Positions 34,490 through 42,434 of a DNA stretch of 64,000 nt are shown in pieces; the first letter of the stretch is position 1; each line of letters begins with the position of its first letter. Made by a program: the position numbers and the translations under genes. Source of the DNA: Terriglobales bacterium (GTDB lineage: Bacteria > Acidobacteriota > Terriglobia > Terriglobales > Acidobacteriaceae); assembly GCA_035651655.1 (NCBI GenBank), contig DASRFG010000035.1, positions 1 through 64,000 of the forward strand, given 5' to 3'. The notes under the pieces are model-generated. The model saw nothing but the letters and a program-made list of their open reading frames with translations. It was not told the DNA's origin and did not search any database.

Positions 34490-35254
34490 CTACTTGCCCG
34501 CAGGTGTGTAGCTCAGGTCGGGTCGGGAGTGTAGCAACTCCGTCGCCACGCGATGGTAGCTCTTGCGAAGCGCGTCCATCGTGCTTTTGCCTTCGTCGCC
34601 GAAAGCGTCCGCCATCATCTGGTCCAGCGTCTTGTCTGGTGGCTGCAGGTCGGCCAGGCTCTTACGCGGTACCACCAGCACGAAGTGCGGCCCTTCGCCA
34701 CCATTGATTAGCTGGTAAATGCGGCCGGGCGTTCCGTAATTGCTCTTCTGCGCGCCTTCATTAACTTTCTTAATGCTGTCCGTGAATGCGGTTATTCCCT
34801 CGGGACGAAGAAAGAAGTGAGTGACGCTGAGGTACGGCGTCGGCGGATTCTGGCCCTCCGGAGAATTGTCGCGGCTCAGGTCGGGCCGGAAACTCCAATA
34901 CGACATCTGCGCATTGGAGACATAGGGCAGAATGTTCTTTTCCACATCTGCCATATCGGCGGCCATGAACTTTTCGCGCTCGGGGCCAAAATCAGACCAG
35001 TGATGGCCGCAACTGCCAGCCAACTGTGCGCCGGTATCCGGGCCGGTAGTAATGTCGTTAGTGAACCACGTCCACGTGTCTTTCTGGGCTTTGTGCCAGG
35101 CGATATGACGTATGTGGCCGGCGGTGTATTGCATCTCGCTGCCGGGCTTGGGGTGAATCACAACGATCATGCAAACATTGGGCCCGGCCGGCGCCTGCGC
35201 CACTGTTACAACGCAGCACGCCAGCATCAACGCGAATACTAAAACTGTGCGCAT
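34490..35254 (-). CDS. Secreted protein of unknown function
   Basis: A signal peptide (LVFALMLACCVVTVAQA) precedes about 235 mature residues. The sequence has two similar halves, each with a hydrophobic strand (CMIVVIHPKPGSEMQY; YLSVTHFFLRPEGITAF) followed by a helix. This resembles a duplicated dimeric alpha-beta barrel arrangement, but I cannot name a family. It is probably periplasmic. A single gene with no linked pathway is seen. Confidence 0.7.
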   Translation of the reverse strand: MRTVLVFALMLACCVVTVAQAPAGPNVCMIVVIHPKPGSEMQYTAGHIRHIAWHKAQKDTWTWFTNDITTGPDTGAQLAGSCGHHWSDFGPEREKFMAADMADVEKNILPYVSNAQMSYWSFRPDLSRDNSPEGQNPPTPYLSVTHFFLRPEGITAFTDSIKKVNEGAQKSNYGTPGRIYQLINGGEGPHFVLVVPRKSLADLQPPDKTLDQMMADAFGDEGKSTMDALRKSYHRVATELLHSRPDLSYTPAGK

Positions 35255-35412
35255 GCTGACCTCCTGAATGTCAGACTGAACGATGCCAGACTGAAAACCG
35301 GAGCCAACCTACGCTTCGAAGGCGCTGCTGTCAAACCAGTGTGCTGAAATTGATCTTTTTCGAAGTGGCGCTTGCTAACGAACTGCCAGCCGCTCCAGAA
35401 ATGCCGGCTTTG

Positions 35413-35814
35413 CTATGCAGCGTCTGCTCGCTTTCGTTCTAGCCACGCGTCTGCGTCACACGCCGCCATTCTCTCGGAGAACCAACGCGAGACAAGTGTG
35501 GCAAATCTGAAGTGCAATAGCAGTTCGTCTGTGGTGAGCCGTCGCCACGTGCTACGCGAATCCTTAAACGCTTGACCGTTAGAATCGAGCACACGCATTT
35601 CAAGACTGCGGTCAACGATCCGATAATCGTTAATTGGGAAGCCCGCGATTTCGATACGGAGATTTGCCACTGGGATAGACATTGTGCCTCGCGCTTTTGA
35701 GGATGGGATGAGAACGACCTGGGCATGGATGTCAACAAAAGTGACTTCTTCTGAAAAAATCTCTGCACCTGCAACTGGCGTGCAATCTGACCGTTGGGCA
35801 GCTAGGCAATCCAC
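35413..35814 (-). CDS. Hypothetical protein, start uncertain
   Basis: The frame contains FSEEVTFVDIHAQVVLIPSSK, TMSIPVANLRIEIAGFPINDYRIVDRSLEMRVLDSNG and a helical C-terminus. The regular beta-strand pattern looks genuine. The given start is a GTG without a ribosome site. The open frame upstream reads LLSSALVVDCLAAQ, which looks like a signal peptide, but no ATG is in phase, so the start may be non-standard or lost. It lies opposite the YihY gene start. No function is known. Confidence 0.45.
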   Translation of the reverse strand: MDCLAAQRSDCTPVAGAEIFSEEVTFVDIHAQVVLIPSSKARGTMSIPVANLRIEIAGFPINDYRIVDRSLEMRVLDSNGQAFKDSRSTWRRLTTDELLLHFRFATLVSRWFSERMAACDADAWLERKRADAA

Positions 35815-35871
35815 AACCAGAGCTGAACTGAGTAGATGAAATTCAGCATCACACTATCAGAGGCTTAACCG

Positions 35872-36765
35872 ATGCGATTCCATCAGGTCAAGAACGCGCT
35901 GGTGCGCACCTATGATGATGTCCAGCGCAAGCACACCATGCAGATGGCGGCCGGGCTGTCATACTATTTTGTACTGTCATTGTTCCCGCTTCTCATCGTC
36001 TTCGCCGCCATCGTCGCCTATTTGCCGGTTCCCAATCTTTTCGATCAGGCGCTCTCATTTATGTCGCGCTTTATCCCGCAAGACAGCATGGGTCTGGTTC
36101 GCGGCGTTCTCCGCGATGTGATCACCCCGTATCGGGGCCACTTCCTCTCGGTTGGAATTCTCGGAACTATTTGGGCGGCATCCGGTGGCTTCTCCGGAAT
36201 GATGGAGGCGCTGAACATCGCCTACGATGTCGAAGAGAATCGTCCCTTTTGGAGAACTCGGCCACTGGCAATTGGGCTGACTTTTTTGATTGGTGCCCTG
36301 CTGATCATTGCTCTGGCCGCGATGTTGGTCGGCCCGAACTTCGGTGGCTGGCTCGCGGGAAAAGTCGGCTTAGGCGCGATCTTCTTGACCGTCTGGCCTT
36401 ATCTGCGCTGGTCATTGGCCGTCGCTTTTGCCGTGCTTGCTGTCGAACTCATTTACTTTCTTGCTCCCAATGTCAAACAACGATTCATGCGAACCCTGCC
36501 TGGTGCCCTCATCGCGGTTGGGAGTTGGATTGTATTGTCTTGGGCCTTAGGTTTTTATTTCCGGCGCTTCGCCAGTCTGAATAAGACTTATGGCACTTTG
36601 GCAGCGGCCATTGCCCTGATGGTTTGGCTGTACTGGACGGCATTTGCGATTCTCTTAGGCGGCGAAGTCAACGCAGACTTGCTCCACGCTACAGGCAAGC
36701 GCGTGACCGTGAAAGAAACTTCGTCAAAAGACGTAGCATCGCCGCAACTGGAAAAGGCAGCGTGA
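35872..36765 (+). CDS. YihY/UPF0761-family inner-membrane protein
   Basis: The 297-residue protein has the family fold of six hydrophobic segments. The N-terminus has AAGLSYYFVLSLFPLLIVFAAIVAYLP. Later come GFSGMMEALNIAYDVEENRPFWRTR and KTYGTLAAAIALMVWLYWTAFAILLGGEVNADL. These are typical of the group once misnamed ribonuclease BN. Function is unknown, with a possible transport or export role. The cytoplasmic tail is Lys-rich. It ends a few dozen bases before the accessory region. Confidence 0.9.
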   Translation: MRFHQVKNALVRTYDDVQRKHTMQMAAGLSYYFVLSLFPLLIVFAAIVAYLPVPNLFDQALSFMSRFIPQDSMGLVRGVLRDVITPYRGHFLSVGILGTIWAASGGFSGMMEALNIAYDVEENRPFWRTRPLAIGLTFLIGALLIIALAAMLVGPNFGGWLAGKVGLGAIFLTVWPYLRWSLAVAFAVLAVELIYFLAPNVKQRFMRTLPGALIAVGSWIVLSWALGFYFRRFASLNKTYGTLAAAIALMVWLYWTAFAILLGGEVNADLLHATGKRVTVKETSSKDVASPQLEKAA

Positions 36766-36843
36766 GCACCAAATTGTGCTGCACAACCCATCCGCCACTG
36801 ATTGCGTCACAGTTAAGTTAGAAGCTTTTGAATGGAGCCGCAA

Positions 36844-37032
36844 ATGAAACCACAACAGAAGCTAAACGAACTCCATCACTACATCGAATCTTTGTGTGGG
36901 ATGTACACCCGGATCGCACGGCGATTTGGCGTTGACCGTTCCTATGTCAGCCGAGTCGCAAGGGGCGAGAGACACTCTCCCGAAATAGAAACCGCACTGG
37001 TTGAACAGTTCGAGCAGGTCCAAGAGGGATGA
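36844..37032 (+). CDS. Small helix-turn-helix protein
   Basis: A 62-residue protein with IARRFGVDRSYVSRVARGERHSPEIETAL, a compact XRE/Cro-type helix-turn-helix. The start at 36844 has GGAG seven bases upstream; 36832 is also possible. It lies at the left edge of the accessory region and may control the TcmP gene that follows after 141 bases. Its binding site cannot be deduced. Confidence 0.75.
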   Translation: MKPQQKLNELHHYIESLCGMYTRIARRFGVDRSYVSRVARGERHSPEIETALVEQFEQVQEG

Positions 37033-37173
37033 CCAGAACTTCTAGCGCCTGCGTCATCTGATCCGCCGTCCCCGCCAATAAGCGTTGCCGTCCTGCTAGA
37101 AAATGAAGTCTGCATTTCAATTTCTCCAGCGCCCGACGGCGTTCGCACTTTCAGCCCGTAGACATGGCGGTGT

Positions 37174-38280
37174 ATGGCCGATGCCAGTTTTTTCGACACA
37201 CCCACGGCAGCCTCGCTAAAGAAACACCGAATCGTCAGCAAATACTTCGGAGGCTGGGCGAACATAATTCTGCCTGAGGCCCTGCTCAAGGAAGGAAAGA
37301 TCATGTACGTGGATCTTTTCTGCGGGCCGGGACGATATCGGGATGGTACGCCCTCTACGCCGTTACTAATCCTCGATCATGTTGTTAAGACAGAGATGCT
37401 GCGGGATGTTACACAATTGTTTTTCAATGACGAAAATCCAGAGTTCGTCGAGACATTGAAAAAAGAAGTTGCAGGATTCCTTGGTATCGACAAACTCAAA
37501 CATTACCCGGTCTTTCGAACCAAGACCATCGGGCGAGAAATCATTCCAAGGATTGAGCGAGTTAAAGTCCCTACCTTGTTTTTCGCGGATCCTTGGGGAT
37601 ATGCGGGAATTTCGATTGACTTGATCGGGGCTTCAATCGCTCATTGGGGAAGTGATTTTCTTTTCTTCTTCAATTACAACCGATTCAATATGAACTTAGG
37701 CCGTGAGGCAATGAACGAGCCCATTAATGAATTTTTCCGTGCTGAGCGGGCCGAGGAATTGCGAAGAACCGTGGCGAATATGGCGCCCGCAGAAAGAGAA
37801 GAGGCAATCCTGAACTCGATGCAGGACGCAATCAAGAAGCTGGGAGCCAAAGTCGGAAAATTTACTTATCGGAGTAGGACGGGAACCAGGTCTACTCATC
37901 ATCTTTTGGGAGTTTCAAGGCATAAATACGGGACGGCATTGTTTAAGGAAATTAGCGCGAAAGAGGGCACAAGTTTTGACCATGATGTTCCTTCGCTAGA
38001 GCATGATCCGAGTGCAGACATTTACCAGCCCGGATTATTCTCGCCGCTTGCAGAGCTCGAAGAAGAATTGCTAGCAACTTATGCTGGAAAAGTATTAACG
38101 CCAGAGCAGATTTATCATCAGCATCACAACGGCAAGCCTTATATCCTAAAAAACTACCGGCAAGCTCTCCTTAACCTTGAAGAGCGTGGTGATGTACGCA
38201 TAGACCCTCCCAGAGCGGCGAGACCCAGGAGTGAAACTTTTCCCAATGACGCGCAAGTTACTTTTAGTCGAATAAGTTAA
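37174..38280 (+). CDS. tcmP: Three-Cys-motif partner protein (TcmP family)
   Basis: The 368-residue protein has the TcmP hallmarks: LKKHRIVSKYFGGWANIIL, MYVDLFCGPGRYRDG (a Rossmann-like, methyltransferase-type glycine loop), FFADPWGYAGIS, and FNMN. TcmP proteins are named for co-occurrence with DUF5131/Gp37-Gp68 proteins, which carry a C-x6-C-x2-C motif. The molecular role is unknown. Here the DUF5131 gene is convergent, ending at the same base, and a second TcmP follows. The loop suggests binding of SAM or a nucleotide; this is inference. An ATG at 37174 with a weak ribosome site is used. Confidence 0.88.
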   Translation: MADASFFDTPTAASLKKHRIVSKYFGGWANIILPEALLKEGKIMYVDLFCGPGRYRDGTPSTPLLILDHVVKTEMLRDVTQLFFNDENPEFVETLKKEVAGFLGIDKLKHYPVFRTKTIGREIIPRIERVKVPTLFFADPWGYAGISIDLIGASIAHWGSDFLFFFNYNRFNMNLGREAMNEPINEFFRAERAEELRRTVANMAPAEREEAILNSMQDAIKKLGAKVGKFTYRSRTGTRSTHHLLGVSRHKYGTALFKEISAKEGTSFDHDVPSLEHDPSADIYQPGLFSPLAELEEELLATYAGKVLTPEQIYHQHHNGKPYILKNYRQALLNLEERGDVRIDPPRAARPRSETFPNDAQVTFSRIS

Positions 38281-38489
38281 GCTGTGACGATGGTAAGAGA
38301 ACGCGGTTCGGATTTGGGGCGGCTTGAATGGCTGCTTTTAGAGGGCGACTTCCATAGTGGGACTTTGGCTTCGAAGGGTTTCGCCATTAAAAGGCGTTCC
38401 TTCTTGTCGGGCATAATGACTACAGCACGTTTGGGCATTTCATCGTAGGTTCGCCCGTGAAGTTTGCGCCCGGCAACGGATTTATGCAA
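38277..38489 (-). pseudogene. Frameshifted C-terminal end of the DUF5131 gene
   Basis: The frame reads SVAGRKLHGRTYDEMPKR, the usual end of DUF5131 proteins, but in another phase from the upstream 222 residues. The main frame ends KQWDGVA-stop within the same overlap, so one extra base near 38485 separates the parts. It is probably not translated as a separate protein. Confidence 0.65.
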
Positions 38490-39150
38490 CGCCGTCCCAT
38501 TGCTTAAAGAAGAAATCTACATCTTGGCCACGGCAAAGACTTAGAATTTTGTCTACCCACTGCGGTTCCATCGGTCGTGCTCCATTGCCGCTTTCTCCAC
38601 CGATGATGGCCCAATCGATACCGGACAGATTGAAATCCCCTAAGTCTTCGAGGAGCGGTTCAATAGATAGGAATTTCACGCTCGCGGTAGCAGTACGGAG
38701 GTGCTCAACTCGCGGTATGCCATATTTTTTATCCTCAACGCTGACACCCCACCATATGTGTCTTTGCTTGGCTGCAAAGCGGAGCTTAGTTGAAAGCAGG
38801 TCTCGCAGGCGCTCTGAGCGCTTGGTCAGCACTTGGTAGGTATGCCAATCGGCCTCGACCATAACCTGAACGACATCCTCGATGTAGGCGTCCGGAACGC
38901 CGGGCTGGAAGAGATCACTCATGCTGTTAACGAAAACAGTTCGAGGCCCGGACCAGCGAAAAGGCTCAGCAAGTTTTTCCGGGACGAGGCGGAGGTCGAA
39001 ACCCTGCTCGTACGGGTGCCCTTTGACCCCCCGGAAACGCTCTGCGAAGGTTTCAGCGTAGCAATGTTTGCAGCCGGGACTGATCTTCGTACATCCCCTG
39101 AGAGGGTTCCAGGTTGCATCTGTCCACTCGATCTTTGAATGTTCGCTCAT
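38482..39150 (-). CDS. DUF5131 (phage Gp37/Gp68-like) three-Cys protein, truncated by frameshift
   Basis: The protein starts IEWTDATWNPLRGCTKISPGCKHCYAE, with C-x6-C-x2-C typical of the family and similar to a radical-SAM-like cluster site. FVNSMSDLFQPGVPDAYI, FQVLTKRSERL and IGGESGNGARP follow. It lies between two TcmP genes, its usual partners. The frame ends prematurely at KQWDGVA; the missing C-terminus is in another frame at 38277-38489. The full family length is about 290 residues. The gene is nonfunctional, carries a sequencing error, or uses an unseen frameshift. Confidence 0.85.
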   Translation of the reverse strand: MSEHSKIEWTDATWNPLRGCTKISPGCKHCYAETFAERFRGVKGHPYEQGFDLRLVPEKLAEPFRWSGPRTVFVNSMSDLFQPGVPDAYIEDVVQVMVEADWHTYQVLTKRSERLRDLLSTKLRFAAKQRHIWWGVSVEDKKYGIPRVEHLRTATASVKFLSIEPLLEDLGDFNLSGIDWAIIGGESGNGARPMEPQWVDKILSLCRGQDVDFFFKQWDGVA

Positions 39151-39203
39151 CCTGGCTGCCTTTCATACTACCAATGCTCGGCGTTAAGTAAAGGGCTGTG
39201 TCA

Positions 39204-39500
39204 TCAAACCTGCTTATTGAGAAGGCTCATAATCCGTTGCCTCGTTATGACTCCCGCCGGACCATCGCGCTTGCCTTCGGCCCATCGTGTGACCTGATTA
39301 CGCCTGATGCGAATGCTCCACTGGGGCACGATAGGTAGCGATGACAACTCAGTCATAGGGCCCACTTCGGAGTCATCTTGCCCGCCCGGAACTTGCAATG
39401 GCAACGCAACGGCTTCGTAAAACGATCCCGCTTGTATCTCAATGTCACACGGGATCCTTGGTGTCAGTAAAGGAGACTCTGCAGCGGTTATTGGGAGCAT
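39204..39500 (-). CDS. Hypothetical protein
   Basis: A 98-residue frame on the same strand as the DUF5131 gene, 53 bases upstream. It ends with a basic helix (NQVTRWAEGKRDGPAGVITRQRIMSLL) that could contact nucleic acid. An AGG lies six bases before the ATG. No family is recognised and the N-terminus looks low in structure. It could be spurious. Confidence 0.3.
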   Translation of the reverse strand: MLPITAAESPLLTPRIPCDIEIQAGSFYEAVALPLQVPGGQDDSEVGPMTELSSLPIVPQWSIRIRRNQVTRWAEGKRDGPAGVITRQRIMSLLNKQV

Positions 39501-39605
39501 TATACCTATATTCGCCTTTTATTCGCCTAATTAAGTGGGCGCTTTGAATCCGAAGCGGTGCTACAGTGGCATTGACGAGACGGGCTTTCTGAGAAAGTCA
39601 GGACT

Positions 39606-40487
39606 CTGACCCAACAAACCATTTTTGGCGGCCCATGGACCCAGCAAAAGCTGGAAGTGCTGAGCAGGTATCTCTCCGCCTACACGAATATCTTCACAAA
39701 AAACGCCAAGGCTCAGTTCTATACAACCTGTTACGTTGACGCTTTCGCCGGTACCGGCGTGATCAGGCGACCTGCGCTCGGCGGATTTGCTACCTTTTTC
39801 CCCGAACTTGAGAAAGCGGAAGAGAAGTTCAGAAAGGGAAGCGTGCGACGAGCGCTTGAGGTCGAGCCTCCTTTCGACAAATATGTGTTTATCGAAAAGA
39901 GCGCGAAGAAGTGCAAAAAGCTGGAAGCTGTCGCAGCAGAGTTTCAGCAGAAGAAGGTTGATGTCATCAACGAAGATGCCAATAATGCACTTCTGAAATG
40001 GTGCTCAAATTTAAATACCCAACGCGAGCGGGCGGTTGTTTTCCTCGATCCGTTCGGCGCGTCCGTGGAATGGAAGGTCATCTCGGCCCTAGCAACGACT
40101 CGCGCTGTGGATCTTTGGATACTGTTCCCGTATTCAGCGGTGAACCGGATGCTGATGCGGAATCGCAAGCCGCAAGGGGCCCTGCCGGAACGCTTGACGA
40201 AGGTTTTTGGTACAGCGGATTGGGAGAAATTCTTCTATTCGAGCTGGAAGTTTCGGTCATTGTTGAGTGAAACGCATGTCGAGGAGGATCACAAGTCAGT
40301 GGATCATCGCGAGATTATTGGTTTCTTCATGGCCCGGCTTCGTAAGGAATTTGAGGCGGTGGCGGATCCGAAGCCCCTTCACAATTCCAGAGGGTCACTG
40401 CTCTTCATGCTGATTTTCGCAGCCGGCAATGCGGCAAGCGCGAAGACGGGAATAAAAATCGCGAACAGCATTAAATTCGACTACTGA
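39606..40487 (+). CDS. tcmP: Second TcmP-family protein (three-Cys-motif partner)
   Basis: The sequence FGGPWTQQKLEVLSRYLSAYTNIF, CYVDAFAGTGVIRR, VFIEKSAKK and VVFLDPFGASVEW matches the other TcmP branch. The FGGPWT start lies upstream of the first GTG at 39657, so a CTG at 39606 is preferred, with GAGAAAG upstream. It is 293 residues long, while the other TcmP at 37174 is longer. Having two TcmP types around one DUF5131 gene suggests one larger system or two stacked copies. A start mutation is also possible. Confidence 0.8.
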   Translation: MTQQTIFGGPWTQQKLEVLSRYLSAYTNIFTKNAKAQFYTTCYVDAFAGTGVIRRPALGGFATFFPELEKAEEKFRKGSVRRALEVEPPFDKYVFIEKSAKKCKKLEAVAAEFQQKKVDVINEDANNALLKWCSNLNTQRERAVVFLDPFGASVEWKVISALATTRAVDLWILFPYSAVNRMLMRNRKPQGALPERLTKVFGTADWEKFFYSSWKFRSLLSETHVEEDHKSVDHREIIGFFMARLRKEFEAVADPKPLHNSRGSLLFMLIFAAGNAASAKTGIKIANSIKFDY

Positions 40488-40840
40488 ATTCCCAACCCAC
40501 ATACAAGCCACGAAATGAGAGGTATTGCATGAAATGTTTTTCTGCAGAGGCCGCACGACCTGCGAAAAATGATTCATCCAGGAGTGGAGTAGCGCGTGCC
40601 GTCCGTTCGCTGCTCGAATTAGCTTCGAGAGTTTCGGGCGATCTTCGACATCACATTTTTGAGGTTTTGATATTGCAGCGGATACACCTCATCAATGCGC
40701 AAGTGCGTTCTTATTCCGGAGGCACAGAATCCGGGCGCGCTACCTTTTGAAGGCACTCGCAACAACACTTTTTCATTTGTGCGAAACCGGTGAGTGTGGA
40801 ATTTATTTTCCATAGCCTGATAAAAATGACCCGCTGGAGT
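40488..40840. other. Intergenic region with a possible small frame and a repeat
   Basis: Base 40529 starts a 73-residue plus-strand frame with AGAGG upstream, but I see no recognisable protein in it. Its end overlaps a 54-base repeat at 40758-40811 that resembles 46869-46922, the end of a recombinase gene. No other gene can be supported. Confidence 0.35.
40758..40811. repeat. Imperfect 54-base repeat, left copy
   Basis: CGCAACAACACTTTTTC here corresponds to CGCGACAACACTTTTTT at 46869, and both continue to GAATTTATTT. Roughly five in six bases match. Both can be read as the same C-terminal peptide ((D/N)NTF-FVR). The copies bracket the 40.8-46.9 kb accessory segment. Confidence 0.6.
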
Positions 40841-41314
40841 TTACTTCAGCTTCCAGCCCAATAACCCGGCACGCTTGCCTTCCGGATTTACCTGAGCGCC
40901 CTTTACGTCGTCGCTCAGCCATCCGACGCACATCGCTACCGTGTCCAGTTCGCCGCAGTGATACTCTGCAGACCAGAGTTGATCGCCGTTTGTATTTTGT
41001 AGTACGGCATCTCCCAGCGTTTGCGCCGTGTGCTCACGGTGAATCACGTAAAACGAGAGCACGTATTGGGCCTTCTCTTTTTGGGGGACAATATTCAATC
41101 CGCTGCGAAAGTAATGCTTGGCTCCCCAACGACTCTTTTTTGCGGAGTCACCGTCTGCTTTGGTCAGTGCGTTTCGCAGCAAGAACTCAAATCTTCCAGC
41201 TTCGTCTGATTTGCTTTGATTTTGCAGATATAGGCTTGCGCCCTGCGGTAAGTCGGGCACTTTAGCAGAAATGGCGAGACCGATCAGCATCAAGACGGCT
41301 ATGACTAGCCTCAT
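40841..41314 (-). CDS. Exported protein of unknown function
   Basis: The signal peptide (MRLVIAVLMLIGLAIS) is followed by about 140 residues with strands FEFLLRNAL, AQYVLSFYVIHREHTA and DQLWSAEYHCGELD. The pair of Cys near the end may form a disulfide. The pattern resembles small periplasmic DUF4136-like proteins, but not closely enough to name. A single gene, possibly cargo of the accessory segment. Confidence 0.65.
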   Translation of the reverse strand: MRLVIAVLMLIGLAISAKVPDLPQGASLYLQNQSKSDEAGRFEFLLRNALTKADGDSAKKSRWGAKHYFRSGLNIVPQKEKAQYVLSFYVIHREHTAQTLGDAVLQNTNGDQLWSAEYHCGELDTVAMCVGWLSDDVKGAQVNPEGKRAGLLGWKLK

Positions 41315-41503
41315 ATTTTGTTCCCCCTTTTAACTCATCCGTTTTGAACGCACAGACGTTTGCAAGGTAACAAATTCTTAACAAACATTAAGCAACACCG
41401 CTACATTTGCTAGTTATGCGCGAGCAGTTACTTCGAACATGATAGTCTGAACAATACTTATCGTCTATAGACCCATCGTCATCGCAGACTGAGTATCGGG
41501 GAC

Positions 41504-41722
41504 GTGGAGAGTGACCCTCGCGCCCAGCTCGGGATGACAGTAAGAAAAAGACGGCTTGCACTTCGTCTTTCTCAGGAAGGACTAGCGGAAAGGGCCAATC
41601 TGCACTGGACCTACATCGGAGGGATCGAGCGCGGGGAACGCAATGTCAGCCTTATTAACATCGTGAAGATCGCGCGTGCACTGAATACAAGTGCCAGCAA
41701 CTTGCTATCCGGAATTCGTTAG
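41504..41722 (+). CDS. XRE-family transcriptional regulator
   Basis: A 72-residue Cro/C1-type helix-turn-helix: LGMTVRKRRLALRLSQEGLAERANLHWTYIGGIERGERNVSLINIVKIARAL. The GTG start follows a weak ribosome site. Such a lone domain often controls a linked defence or mobile module; the closest candidates are the STAS/ATPase pair and the excisionase-like gene. No operator is recognised. Confidence 0.88.
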   Translation: MESDPRAQLGMTVRKRRLALRLSQEGLAERANLHWTYIGGIERGERNVSLINIVKIARALNTSASNLLSGIR

Positions 41723-41787
41723 CGGCCAATCCTGCGTTCTTGCGCTGCTGCGTTGGCTCTTTGTTGTTCCATTTAAGAGGAGACCGC

Positions 41788-41919
41788 ATGAGAAAGATTA
41801 GGATCATCGATCTCTCGTCTCCCAGGAGTCATTTAAACCCATGGATTCGTGGAGCGAGGAATGTCTACGGATTGCACTTCTCACAGCACCGGATGCTGCC
41901 CCGTTCAGTCATGTAGGCA
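41788..41919 (+). CDS. Candidate small protein (43 residues)
   Basis: A strong GAGGAG eight bases before the ATG and a clean basic, hydrophobic frame (MRKIRIIDLSSPRSHL) suggest translation. It lies after the XRE gene on the same strand. It overlaps the end of the minus-strand gene at 41865, which counts against it. No family is known. Confidence 0.3.
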
Positions 41920-42077
41920 GCAAGCAGCGCGTCATCTCTGGTTGGCAACGCTGTCATCCAGCCATCAGTATCCCGGCTGGCATTCGGGTGGATTCCTTCG
42001 CCATTGTTAGCCCAGGCGCACGCCCCGCGATGGACTATGGCCTTGTCGTGAATGAAATTGACGTAGACGGAATACAT
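41865..42077 (-). CDS. Small Cys/His protein of unknown function
   Basis: The 70-residue protein starts MYSVYVNFIHDKAIVHRGACAWANNGEGIHPNASRD. Its conserved-looking pattern (HRGAC, W, GIH, DGWM, then IRCCEKCNP) resembles small HRxxC...RCxxC proteins that are encoded near mobile and defence genes. Two Cys at the end and one with His in the front could form a metal site. The ATG at 42077 has AGGAGG eight bases upstream, which confirms this start. Function is unknown. Confidence 0.7.
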   Translation of the reverse strand: MYSVYVNFIHDKAIVHRGACAWANNGEGIHPNASRDTDGWMTALPTRDDALLAAYMTERGSIRCCEKCNP

Positions 42078-42173
42078 GGCTTTCCTCCTATCCCGCGCCA
42101 TAGCACAATCGGGACGCTGAATCTACATCCAGTGGGATTGTGCAAAAGTGGGACGGTGTGCGAACAAGCTGGA

Positions 42174-42434
42174 TCAGTGGCCTGCGGCCGTCGAAAAACC
42201 AGCTTCGACGGAGTTCTTCACGTACAGGTTCGCCCCCGTCAATTTGATCTTAGAAATATCAAAGTTGCTGGCGAGACCCTTCCCGAGTTCATCCGCAAAC
42301 GCATGGTTGGCAACGCTTACTCCTGCGAAATTGAGAACTGGCGTATCCTTAGGCACACCAATAGCTTGCAGGATATCCTTAGCGTCCTGCCGAGTTATCA
42401 GTACAGTCCCAAACGCCTTTATTTTGATTGTCAC
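42174..42434 (-). CDS. DUF4325 STAS-like protein
   Basis: This 86-residue protein (ITRQDAKDILQAIG, VLNFAGVSVANHAFADELGKGLA) matches the STAS-like DUF4325 family in core strands and helices. The ATG overlaps the end of the ATPase gene by four bases, so the two are translated together. Similar STAS-like proteins often pair with GHKL ATPases, as in anti-sigma or partner-switching modules. The target protein is unknown. Confidence 0.75.
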   Translation of the reverse strand: MTIKIKAFGTVLITRQDAKDILQAIGVPKDTPVLNFAGVSVANHAFADELGKGLASNFDISKIKLTGANLYVKNSVEAGFSTAAGH

